In this document: positions 28,990 through 35,635 of the stretch, piece after piece
Numbering within the stretch: the stretch's first letter is position 1
Layout: each line of letters begins with the position of its first letter
The notes under the pieces: model-generated
Database searches by the model: none
What the model saw: only the letters and a program-made list of their open reading frames with translations
What the model was told of the DNA's origin: nothing
Assembly: GCF_900112265.1 (NCBI RefSeq)
Contig: NZ_FOLO01000002.1
Location: 118,205 to 182,204 of the forward strand
Direction of reading: 5' to 3'
Source: Pseudoalteromonas denitrificans DSM 6059
Lineage (GTDB): Bacteria > Pseudomonadota > Gammaproteobacteria > Enterobacterales > Alteromonadaceae
DNA: 64,000 bases
Made by a program: the position numbers and the translations under genes

Positions 28990-29868
28990 ATGTTAAAAAG
29001 ACTCTTATTACTTTCAAGCTTTATGCTAATTCAACCGGTTTCAGCGTATACATCAGATCTTGTTATTTGTAATGACTGTTCATTGAGTCAATCAATGAAT
29101 GCTGCAAAGTACAGTGTTGTTTCTAAGAGATCATCAGACATTATCGTTGCCGATATTAAAAATGAAAATGTCATTAAGTTTAAAGTATTTAAAACTACTG
29201 ATGAATATGGTGAGCCTTCAATCACTGCACGGCAGATTTCACCCACTTCTGATGAAATACATGATATAGGTGTAATATACCAATATAGACGAGATTTAGT
29301 TGATTTAATGGTGGAAATGACAAGTATGCCTGGTTTAGGTATGCCAGGCACCACTCCACCATCAAAGTCTCGTACAGGATATATTTATACAGGAACCTTA
29401 CGCGCTAAAGGAAATCCATTGGATTTTATAACAACAGCAGCCATTCAAAATGACCTATATGACTATTACTTTGCTAAAACTACCTCGCTTATTGATAGAG
29501 TGACACAGAATATATTCAATGCCATTAAAATCCCAGGTGCATATGAGTTGGATGCATATCTTGATATCGAATTCTACGCAGATTCCTTAATGGAAGTTCC
29601 AAACGGAACAGCACAAGTTACATTTAATCCTGCTAGCAGGCAATTTAAAATATTATCATCGAGAGACAAAGATAATAATACAATACCGACTACCATAGCA
29701 GAACTAGCATCAAATGATTACAGGTTTTCAAGTAATGATTCTGCGAACCGATTTAACAATTATGTTCAAAAGTTTACTAAAAAGGAGGGCGGACCGGCCA
29801 TTCAATGCACACCGACCCGAGTATCTACAACAGGGTTAGGTTTTATATTTTATTATAATTGTAAATAG
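28990..29868 (+). CDS. Secreted protein of unknown function, prophage cargo
   Basis: This 292-residue protein has a signal peptide (KRLLLLSSFMLIQPVSA). The mature part starts with a cysteine pair (VICNDCSL) and ends with another (AIQCTPTRV, FYYNCK), suggesting periplasmic disulfides. A Pro/Gly-rich middle (MPGLGMPGTTPPSKS) links two parts. No family was recognised. It has its own promoter, and the next gene, 15 bp downstream, encodes a two-helix membrane protein. The position at the extreme end of a prophage, next to the attachment site, is typical of lysogenic-conversion cargo. Confidence 0.75.
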   Translation: MLKRLLLLSSFMLIQPVSAYTSDLVICNDCSLSQSMNAAKYSVVSKRSSDIIVADIKNENVIKFKVFKTTDEYGEPSITARQISPTSDEIHDIGVIYQYRRDLVDLMVEMTSMPGLGMPGTTPPSKSRTGYIYTGTLRAKGNPLDFITTAAIQNDLYDYYFAKTTSLIDRVTQNIFNAIKIPGAYELDAYLDIEFYADSLMEVPNGTAQVTFNPASRQFKILSSRDKDNNTIPTTIAELASNDYRFSSNDSANRFNNYVQKFTKKEGGPAIQCTPTRVSTTGLGFIFYYNCK

Positions 29869-29883
29869 AGTAGAGGTTAAAAA

Positions 29884-30165
29884 ATGAAATTATATCCATA
29901 TTCAAAAATACAAACTGAAAACTTAAAACCCCTATTGTTTATATCAAGACTTTTAGGAGCTGGTAGTTATATCCTAATAGTAGCAGCCTTGGCAATGTTT
30001 CCTGCTTGGATATACATGGACTTTATTGCAATAGACCCTGGCAATAGTAAGCTGCAAGGGATTTTAATAATTGCAGCAACGTTGTTTTCTATGGCTATAC
30101 TCGTCTCACTAGTAAGTAGCCTTTTCGTCGCATTTATAAAATGGGAAAATACAAAACCAACATAA
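29884..30165 (+). CDS. Small two-helix membrane protein, prophage cargo
   Basis: This 93-residue protein has two hydrophobic segments (about 30-50, SYILIVAALAMFPAWIYM; and 62-85, ILIIAATLFSMAILVSLVSS). AGAGG precedes the ATG at a good distance, and the gap to the secreted-protein gene is 15 bp, so they are likely one transcript. Unrecognised. A joint role with the upstream protein, for example in superinfection exclusion, is only a hypothesis. Confidence 0.65.
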   Translation: MKLYPYSKIQTENLKPLLFISRLLGAGSYILIVAALAMFPAWIYMDFIAIDPGNSKLQGILIIAATLFSMAILVSLVSSLFVAFIKWENTKPT

Positions 30166-30238
30166 AAGGTTCGTATGAAAATACAGTTCTTTTCAGGCTT
30201 TTAAGTTAACTGTTGAATAAGCGGGTAACAACTATCTT

Positions 30239-30268
30239 CCACTAAATCAGGTTAATTGATTATAGTGG
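30239..30268. terminator. Hairpin between convergent cargo and integrase genes
   Basis: CCACTA-A-ATCA pairs with TGAT-TA-TAGTGG around a short loop. It lies between the stop of the membrane-protein gene and the stop of the convergent integrase gene. The T run is weak, so terminator function is uncertain. Confidence 0.35.
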
Positions 30269-30378
30269 AGGATTTTCAACTGCTAAATGCCGATGACCGA
30301 ACTCGCGAATATTCTTTGCTGCTGTCAGCCAATATTGAATATTTCTAAAATCTAATTTCTGTTTATCTAAACATTATC

Positions 30379-31389
30379 TTAATCAAGGTGCATATCTTTA
30401 GAATGTTCTGAAAGAGGGTTAAGTCTTATAGCATCTTCTAAATGTGATGGTGCAAAGTGGGCATATCGCATTGTTTCGTCTATTTTAGCATGGCCTAAAA
30501 TGCGCTGTAATACAATTATATTTCCCCCATTCATCATAAAATGACTAGCAAATGTATGTCTTAAAACATGGCTGCATTGACCTTCAGGTAATTCAATACT
30601 TGTCTTCTTAATGACACGTTCAAATGCCTTTCTACAATCACTAAATAATGGACCTGATTTTTTAGGTATTTGATTATACATTTCTTCTGATATAGGTATT
30701 GTTCTGCGTTTTTTACCTTTAGTGTTTACGAAAGTAATTTTATATTCATTACCAGTTTTAATAACATTACTGCCTTTTAAATTACACGCTTCACTAATGC
30801 GGCAGCCAGTTGATAAACAAATTAATGAAACAATATGAACGTGTTTATTAGTTGAGTTTTTTAATTCTATCTCTAGTTCTTCAATGTCGGTGTGGCTTAA
30901 AAATGCTAATTCAGTTTCTTGTAATTTTATAAGTTTGATTGATGCTAGGGGATTTGGGTATTTTAAATCGCCCATTTCAATTAATTTATTGTATAGACCA
31001 CGAATGAAAGTTAAGTCATTATTAGCTGTTTTAGGTTTAGTAGTTTTGAGTCGTTCACCTCTATATTTTGTGTATTCAATTGCTGTTAATTTTGATGCAA
31101 CAGGATCCCCCAAGCCTTTACAAATTAACTCTAATTTAGCTTTCATTTTATCAGGGTTTGCTAGAGTTCTACCATGACACTCAAACCAGATAGGTATTAA
31201 TTGGGATAGTTTTCTTTTGTCGTCTTTTTCTCCGTTCCAAGGTTTATTTTGTGCCTCGGCCAAAATCAAGTTTTGGTAGCGGGTTGCTTCTGACTTTGTA
31301 CTGAATTTTTTCTGTATCCGTTTTTTATCACGGCCCCAAGGTCTTATATCTAAGAAATATTTTCCGTCAGATAGCTTTGTAATAGACAT
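30379..31389 (-). CDS. int: Tyrosine recombinase (prophage integrase)
   Basis: This 336-residue protein has an N-terminal arm-binding domain of DUF3596 type (SDGKYFLDIRPWGRDKKRIQ), a core-binding SAM-like domain, and the catalytic domain with R197 (TGCRISEACNL), K near 224 (TKGKKRRT), H274-x-x-R277 (SHVLRHTF), H300 (LGHAKID) and nucleophile Y309 (MRYAHF). It should catalyse integration into the ssrA 3' end at the 51-bp core and, with a helper, excision. It lies 1.6 kb from the left attachment site, at the opposite end from the intact tmRNA. Most inoviruses instead use host XerCD, so an own integrase is notable. Confidence 0.96.
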   Translation of the reverse strand: MSITKLSDGKYFLDIRPWGRDKKRIQKKFSTKSEATRYQNLILAEAQNKPWNGEKDDKRKLSQLIPIWFECHGRTLANPDKMKAKLELICKGLGDPVASKLTAIEYTKYRGERLKTTKPKTANNDLTFIRGLYNKLIEMGDLKYPNPLASIKLIKLQETELAFLSHTDIEELEIELKNSTNKHVHIVSLICLSTGCRISEACNLKGSNVIKTGNEYKITFVNTKGKKRRTIPISEEMYNQIPKKSGPLFSDCRKAFERVIKKTSIELPEGQCSHVLRHTFASHFMMNGGNIIVLQRILGHAKIDETMRYAHFAPSHLEDAIRLNPLSEHSKDMHLD

Positions 31390-31476
31390 AATTTCAGTTC
31401 CGTCTCTTGATTGGGGTCATTGTTTCCACATAAGGTGCATGGTATATTATTGCAATATTGTTAATAAGGGAATGTT

Positions 31477-31680
31477 ATGCAAATTAATTCTAATCAACCT
31501 ACTTCATTAAACCTAACTAATTCTAGTTCAATACAGAAACAAAAAGCTGAAGTTGTTAAGGCCGAAGTGCAAACTTCCGGTAGCGTCACAATAAGTAAAG
31601 AAGCGCTAGAGTTGATTAGCGGTGGTGATATTACACCTATGCGTGGCGGTGGTGTTGTTGTGATTCCACAGCAAAAGTAA
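31477..31680 (+). CDS. Small prophage peptide with double-glycine motif
   Basis: This 67-residue product is Asn/Ser/Gln-rich at the N-terminus, with VTISKEALELISGG at about 45-58 and a Gly/Pro tail (MRGGGVVVIPQQK). LELISGG looks like a double-glycine processing site, but the charge pattern also fits a small regulatory protein. AAGGGA precedes the ATG, and it is divergent from the integrase. The stop overlaps the next gene's ATG (TAATG), so both are translated together. Unrecognised. Confidence 0.6.
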   Translation: MQINSNQPTSLNLTNSSSIQKQKAEVVKAEVQTSGSVTISKEALELISGGDITPMRGGGVVVIPQQK

Positions 31681-32204
31681 TGATTGATTTTAGTATATTT
31701 AATAATTACGACTTTGGACTTTTTATAGAGAACTTCATTACCATTTTATTTGTGATTACTTTGTTTTTAGTTTTTTATCGATATAAAAATGAAGCATCCT
31801 TAAAAGTTGGTATTTCTGTTTATTCTATTTCTTATGTATTAAGTAATTTTGCTTTTAACTTATTAGAAACTTTACCTTCGGGGAAGCTTGTAGGGCCTGA
31901 ATTCTATTATTTACAGTGGGCTATGTATGAGGCTTTAACGATAATTTTTTGTTTTATGTTTCATTTAACCAAAAGGTTAAGAAGTCATAATGCACTGGTT
32001 TGGATATATCGTTTATCAAGTATCAATATAGTGTCGTGTTTATATATGCACTATTTGGTTATGGTTTTAAGAGAGCCTAATAATTGGTTTTACTCTGTTT
32101 ATTCGGTAACAGTTAATGCTACAGCATTAATGATAGTTGCAATGTTTGCGTTCAATTTTAAATGGAGTTTTAGTGAGTGGTTTTTGAAGTCCCGTTTGTC
32201 TTAG
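31680..32204 (+). CDS. Multi-spanning membrane protein, prophage cargo
   Basis: This 174-residue protein has about five hydrophobic segments (FITILFVITLFLVFY, ISVYSISYVLSNFAF, YEALTIIFCFMFHL, IYRLSSINIVSCLYMHYLVMV, ATALMIVAMFAFNF). It is translationally coupled to the upstream 67-residue peptide. I do not recognise the family. The pairing suggests the membrane protein handles, exports or gives immunity to the peptide, which is speculation. Confidence 0.65.
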   Translation: MIDFSIFNNYDFGLFIENFITILFVITLFLVFYRYKNEASLKVGISVYSISYVLSNFAFNLLETLPSGKLVGPEFYYLQWAMYEALTIIFCFMFHLTKRLRSHNALVWIYRLSSINIVSCLYMHYLVMVLREPNNWFYSVYSVTVNATALMIVAMFAFNFKWSFSEWFLKSRLS

Positions 32205-32461
32205 TTGTTTGCCTTGTTGCAATCGTTATAGCGTTAAAGGTAAGGGTGATTGAGCGTGTTGACGATACAGAAGTTAAAGAAATATCGTTACCAGAGCTTG
32301 CAGAATTATTATTAAAAGAGCTTTACGAAATAAATGAAATGCCTGTTGATATACGTAAAGAGAAGAAAGATGATTGGACTGCTCGTTATAATTTGTATAT
32401 TGAAAGAAAGCTGAAAACACGTATATCTGATGAAGATAAAGTTTTAAAGGTTGTTAAGTAG
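32177..32461 (+). CDS. Small membrane-anchored protein, prophage cargo
   Basis: This 94-residue protein starts with a single hydrophobic helix (VPFVLVVCLVAIVIALKV) and has a charged cytoplasmic tail (LPELAELLLKELYEIN, KKDDWTARYNLYIERKL). The likely start is GTG 32177, overlapping the previous gene by 28 bp. It forms part of a tight run of four or five genes. Unrecognised. Confidence 0.5.
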   Translation: MVFEVPFVLVVCLVAIVIALKVRVIERVDDTEVKEISLPELAELLLKELYEINEMPVDIRKEKKDDWTARYNLYIERKLKTRISDEDKVLKVVK

Positions 32462-32476
32462 ACTTAAGGAGAAGTT

Positions 32477-33157
32477 GTGGATTTTATTGTTTTAATATTA
32501 GTTGTTTTTGCTCTGTTCATATTTTTGAAGTTTAAAGTCAAAAACTATCAACCTATTGAAAAAGAAGAGCCTTTATATCGAAAATTAGATGCTTTATTTA
32601 CGCCCGCAGAAAGATCATTTCTTGGAGTTTTAAATCATGCTATAGATGAAAAAACGGTTGTCTTTGGTAAGGTACGCGTAGCCGATGTAATTACTCCTGA
32701 AAGAGGAGCTACAAGGAGAAAATGGCAAATAGCTTTTAATAAAATATCAGCAAAGCACTTTGATTTTATTCTGTGTAATAAAGATGACTTATCTGTCCTT
32801 TGTGCTATTGAGCTTGATGATCGGTCTCACAATAGTAAGAAGCAAAAGTCACGAGATGCCTTTTTAGAGGGGGCCTGTAAATCTGCGAGCTTTCCACTAA
32901 TTCGAGTTCCAGCAAAAGTCTCATATAGTGTTGTAGATATTCGAGAAAAGATAACTTCGTATATGATCGAAAATGAGGTTAGTAATGTTGATATTAGTCC
33001 TGAAACTCCAAAAGAGTCAGGTAATAAAGCTTGCCCTAAATGTTCATCTGAAATGACTGTTAAGATTGCTAAAAAAGGAAAGGCTATAGGTAATGAGTTT
33101 TGGGCATGTAGCGCATTTCCAAAGTGTAGATATATTGAATCGAGTAATACTACATAA
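32477..33157 (+). CDS. DUF2726 nuclease-like protein with C-terminal zinc ribbon
   Basis: This 226-residue protein has an N-terminal TM anchor (FIVLILVVFALFIFLKF). A DUF2726 domain (FTPAERSFLGVLNHAI, HFDFILCNKDDLSVLCAIELDDRSH) resembles the restriction-endonuclease-like fold. A topoisomerase-type C4 zinc ribbon follows (CPKCSSEMTVK, FWACSAFPKCRY). It starts at GTG 32477 after AAGGAG. Membrane anchoring of a DUF2726/zinc-ribbon protein is common in proteobacterial mobile elements. Nucleic-acid processing or defence is possible but not shown. Confidence 0.8.
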   Translation: MDFIVLILVVFALFIFLKFKVKNYQPIEKEEPLYRKLDALFTPAERSFLGVLNHAIDEKTVVFGKVRVADVITPERGATRRKWQIAFNKISAKHFDFILCNKDDLSVLCAIELDDRSHNSKKQKSRDAFLEGACKSASFPLIRVPAKVSYSVVDIREKITSYMIENEVSNVDISPETPKESGNKACPKCSSEMTVKIAKKGKAIGNEFWACSAFPKCRYIESSNTT

Positions 33158-33168
33158 CAGAGGTTTTT

Positions 33169-33642
33169 ATGGAGCGAAATCAAGTTACACCCAAGAGCTT
33201 TATATTTAGAGAGATCATCTGTTCATTATTACTAGGTGGTATTCCCTGTATTTTAATGCTTCAGGATTCTGGTGTAGTGGGATTAGTTATTTTTCTTAAA
33301 TCAATGGTTCCACCAAATGTATTAAGTTATTATCTTTGTTTTTTAGTTTTGAGTCATTTTATATTTTGGTTTTTGAATTGTTATTTTTATTCGCCTATTA
33401 ATTCAATTTCTCAACTTAAAACTAGGTTACATCAAATTTCAGATCAAATTGGATTTAGTTTGATTGGAGTTTATCGGGTAATTGCAGGTGCTTTATTAAT
33501 AGCACCACCTTCAATGGTTATAGTTGAACCAACATTTAACAACTTTATATTTTTGGGTGCTTGTTATTTCTTATCAATATCCTCTATTGCGATATCTTGT
33601 TACTTGTCTTATTGGCAATCTAAAACAGTTACTGGTATATAA
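33169..33642 (+). CDS. Membrane protein, prophage cargo
   Basis: This 157-residue protein has four predicted hydrophobic segments (FREIICSLLLGGIPCILML, YYLCFLVLSHFIFWFLNCYF, YRVIAGALLIAPPSMVIV, FLGACYFLSISSIAISCYL). It starts 11 bp after the DUF2726 gene, following AGAGG, and so belongs to the same cargo operon. It is convergent with the PLD-domain gene. Unrecognised. Confidence 0.6.
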   Translation: MERNQVTPKSFIFREIICSLLLGGIPCILMLQDSGVVGLVIFLKSMVPPNVLSYYLCFLVLSHFIFWFLNCYFYSPINSISQLKTRLHQISDQIGFSLIGVYRVIAGALLIAPPSMVIVEPTFNNFIFLGACYFLSISSIAISCYLSYWQSKTVTGI

Positions 33643-33753
33643 ACCTTGAAAATAGGGGGAGGTTAGGTTCTATAAAACTGGCTAAATTTTTCATTATTTC
33701 CAAGAGTTACTGAACCTTTAAGTTGTTAGTTTAATTCAAGTTTATTATAATGA

Positions 33754-34509
33754 TTAACTGCCAATATCTGTATCTTCAGGCCAAATAAAATAAGGGCCAA
33801 AACGTTTACTGTATTTAAATTCACCACCAATACTTTTGCCTTCATCGGTTAAAGAATATTTATCATCTTTGTGTGTTAAATAGCCTGTAGAAACGAGTGC
33901 TAACATTAAATCAGCCGTTTTTAGTTTTAGTTTTTGTGCTAATTTAGAAGATGTTAATTTTGCTGTTTTACCTTCACCTTTATTTTGAACTTCACTATTT
34001 TCAACCTCATTACTTTGGGTTTTCTTAGTTTCGATTGATTTTTTAGCCTCAATCGGCTGCTCTACTTTCTCAAGAGACACTTTTACTTCATCACTAATTC
34101 TAATAATACGTTGTGCTTCTTCGTAAGCATCTTTGTATGTATCAGGGTCTTCATCTCTCGTGATATGAATACCCATTTCATTATTATTAACCTGGCTAAA
34201 TTCATATAAATTTAAGCTAGTTATAATGCAAGAGTTTTCATTTAAGTAGCATTTTGCATGTAGGTTTTTACAAAAACTCGTTCTAACAAAAGAGAGTTCA
34301 TTAAGCCAATTAATTTCGTTTGGGTGTAAATCACTTTTACCGTAGATAATACGAATATCAATTTTTAATCGGTTTTTATCTTCTAGTAACTCTTTAATAC
34401 GATCGTTTAGCCTTAAAAATGGACTAATTAAAATTAAACGGTCTGATGTGTTTTTTATTAGTTCTTCGAGGTAATAGTTAGTTGCACTCGTATTTAGAAA
34501 TTTAGCCAT
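33754..34509 (-). CDS. PLD-domain (HKD) protein with C-terminal winged-helix-like region
   Basis: This 251-residue protein has an N-terminal phospholipase-D-like domain (RLILISPFLRLNDRIKELLE) with one HxK motif (LHAKCYLNENSCIITSLNL). That fits the Nuc-type nucleases that dimerise to form one active site. A Glu/Lys-rich linker leads to a C-terminal DNA-binding-like part (TSSKLAQKLKLKTADLMLAL, YSLTDEGKSIGGEF, GPYFIWPED). It sits 56 bp downstream of the repressor on the same strand, so it is expressed in the lysogen. A restriction or exclusion role against other phages is plausible. Confidence 0.8.
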   Translation of the reverse strand: MAKFLNTSATNYYLEELIKNTSDRLILISPFLRLNDRIKELLEDKNRLKIDIRIIYGKSDLHPNEINWLNELSFVRTSFCKNLHAKCYLNENSCIITSLNLYEFSQVNNNEMGIHITRDEDPDTYKDAYEEAQRIIRISDEVKVSLEKVEQPIEAKKSIETKKTQSNEVENSEVQNKGEGKTAKLTSSKLAQKLKLKTADLMLALVSTGYLTHKDDKYSLTDEGKSIGGEFKYSKRFGPYFIWPEDTDIGS

Positions 34510-34565
34510 AATGTTTATCCTTAAATATAGATTCCCTATCCATGTGATGTTTTATGGTGGGACTA

Positions 34566-34976
34566 TTAAATTACTTTTTTATCTTTGATAATTTTTTTAT
34601 CTTTTGATATTTCTACAAGATCTTCTAAGTTCTTTGCAAATAATGATGCTATTGCAGGCATTATTTCAGTTTGATAGTCAGGTAATAAATCTAGTTCCCA
34701 GCATTCATAGAATGACTCTTTTAAATTATTTATTAGTTCAGAGCGGTTGACAGTTGTTGGTGTGCCTTTCTCACCAATATCGAATAACAACCAGTCCATA
34801 CTTACATTTTTTTCTTCACATGCCTGAACACATTGTGGATATGGAATTGAGTTCTTTTTAATCATTTGTCCACTCCACGCTCTATTTTTATCAAATTTTA
34901 TTGAAATTTGAGCTGGGTTGTCACAACCGTATAAAAGCATAAGTTTTTCAAATACTTGCGCGCAGTTTATGTTCAA
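34566..34976 (-). CDS. Phage CI-like repressor (HTH)
   Basis: This 136-residue protein has the N-terminal bacteriophage-CI helix-turn-helix type (VFEKLMLLYGCDNPAQISIKF, RAWSGQMIKKNSIPYPQC, KNVSMDWLLFDIGEKG). A helical C-terminal part has no visible LexA-type protease motif, so induction by RecA-driven self-cleavage is unlikely. It starts at TTG 34976. A 17-bp palindrome lies immediately upstream over its ribosome site, implying autorepression. It is divergent from the Cro-like gene and the replication operon. Confidence 0.82.
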   Translation of the reverse strand: MNINCAQVFEKLMLLYGCDNPAQISIKFDKNRAWSGQMIKKNSIPYPQCVQACEEKNVSMDWLLFDIGEKGTPTTVNRSELINNLKESFYECWELDLLPDYQTEIMPAIASLFAKNLEDLVEISKDKKIIKDKKVI

Positions 34977-34977
34977 T

Positions 34978-34994
34978 GTAATTACCTGTATTAC
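34978..34994. promoter_or_regulatory. Repressor operator O1
   Basis: Palindrome GTAATTACCTGTATTAC (arms GTAAT / ATTAC) directly upstream of the repressor start. It has the same 17-bp length and arms as 35022-35038, 44 bp away, about four helical turns, so cooperative binding is possible. Confidence 0.6.
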
Positions 34995-35021
34995 AACTAG
35001 GTATTTAAAAAATCACTTGAC

Positions 35022-35038
35022 GTAATATTTTATATTAC
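35022..35038. promoter_or_regulatory. Repressor operator O2 over the early promoter
   Basis: Palindrome GTAATATTTTATATTAC (7-bp arms). It overlaps the end of a -35-like TTGACG (35017-35022) that points toward the Cro-like and replication genes. Binding here would block that promoter. The matching -10 is weak. Confidence 0.6.
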
Positions 35039-35083
35039 TTAGTCTTCGTTTCGTTAGCTTCAATTAGACAGTGAGATATTAAC

Positions 35084-35320
35084 ATGACAACACTAAATTT
35101 ATCCATTCCTGCACCTATTTTGACCTTTGAGGCGTATGCCCAATTAACAGGTGAAAAGACCAGAGATATTATAAACGCTGTTGCTGTAGGCAAACTGCCA
35201 GTTTATATACCACCTCACCCTCCAACTCAAAACACTGCAAGAGTCAAAAAGTACATAAACGTTTTAGCAATTTATATTGCTGCTGCTGAATCTGCAAATA
35301 TCGAATTAAATATAGCTTAA
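35084..35320 (+). CDS. Small Cro/Cox-like DNA-binding protein (putative)
   Basis: This 78-residue protein has TFEAYAQLTGEKTRDIINAV followed by GKLPVYIPP. That is the spacing of a short winged or AlpA/Cox-like helix-turn-helix in which a first helix reads DNA and a turn leads into a beta hairpin. It is the first gene of the rightward operon, facing the repressor. By position it should be Cro or an excisionase/activator; which one cannot be told. Confidence 0.55.
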   Translation: MTTLNLSIPAPILTFEAYAQLTGEKTRDIINAVAVGKLPVYIPPHPPTQNTARVKKYINVLAIYIAAAESANIELNIA

Positions 35321-35353
35321 GCAATATTAAATATCTGTTTAGAGGGTTTTTAT

Positions 35354-35635
35354 ATGACATCACGTGATTTAACAATTCAAAAAGGTAGGTTTGATTTTAC
35401 GTTTTCGTTGATTGAGCAAAATAATGAGATCTCTTATTTGGTTGTTATTTCTTTTGATGGTGAAGAAGTTAATCAGATCCCTTTTAATCGCATTTCTCCA
35501 TGTTCACCTTTTTTATACTTACTTCAAAAAGGCCATAAAGTTTGTACGTTACCGTTTGTTGATTTAGAAGTTGAACGTTTTAGGTTGTGGAGTTGGAATC
35601 TAGTTTCTGAAGCAATGCAAAAGAGGGTTTATTAA
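35354..35635 (+). CDS. Unknown early prophage protein
   Basis: This 93-residue soluble protein (RFDFTFSLIEQNNEISYLVV, FNRISPCSPFLYLL, RFRLWSWNLVSEAM) starts after AGAGGG. Its stop overlaps the start of the replication initiator (TAATG), so it is coupled to it and probably acts in replication. No family recognised. Confidence 0.65.
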   Translation: MTSRDLTIQKGRFDFTFSLIEQNNEISYLVVISFDGEEVNQIPFNRISPCSPFLYLLQKGHKVCTLPFVDLEVERFRLWSWNLVSEAMQKRVY

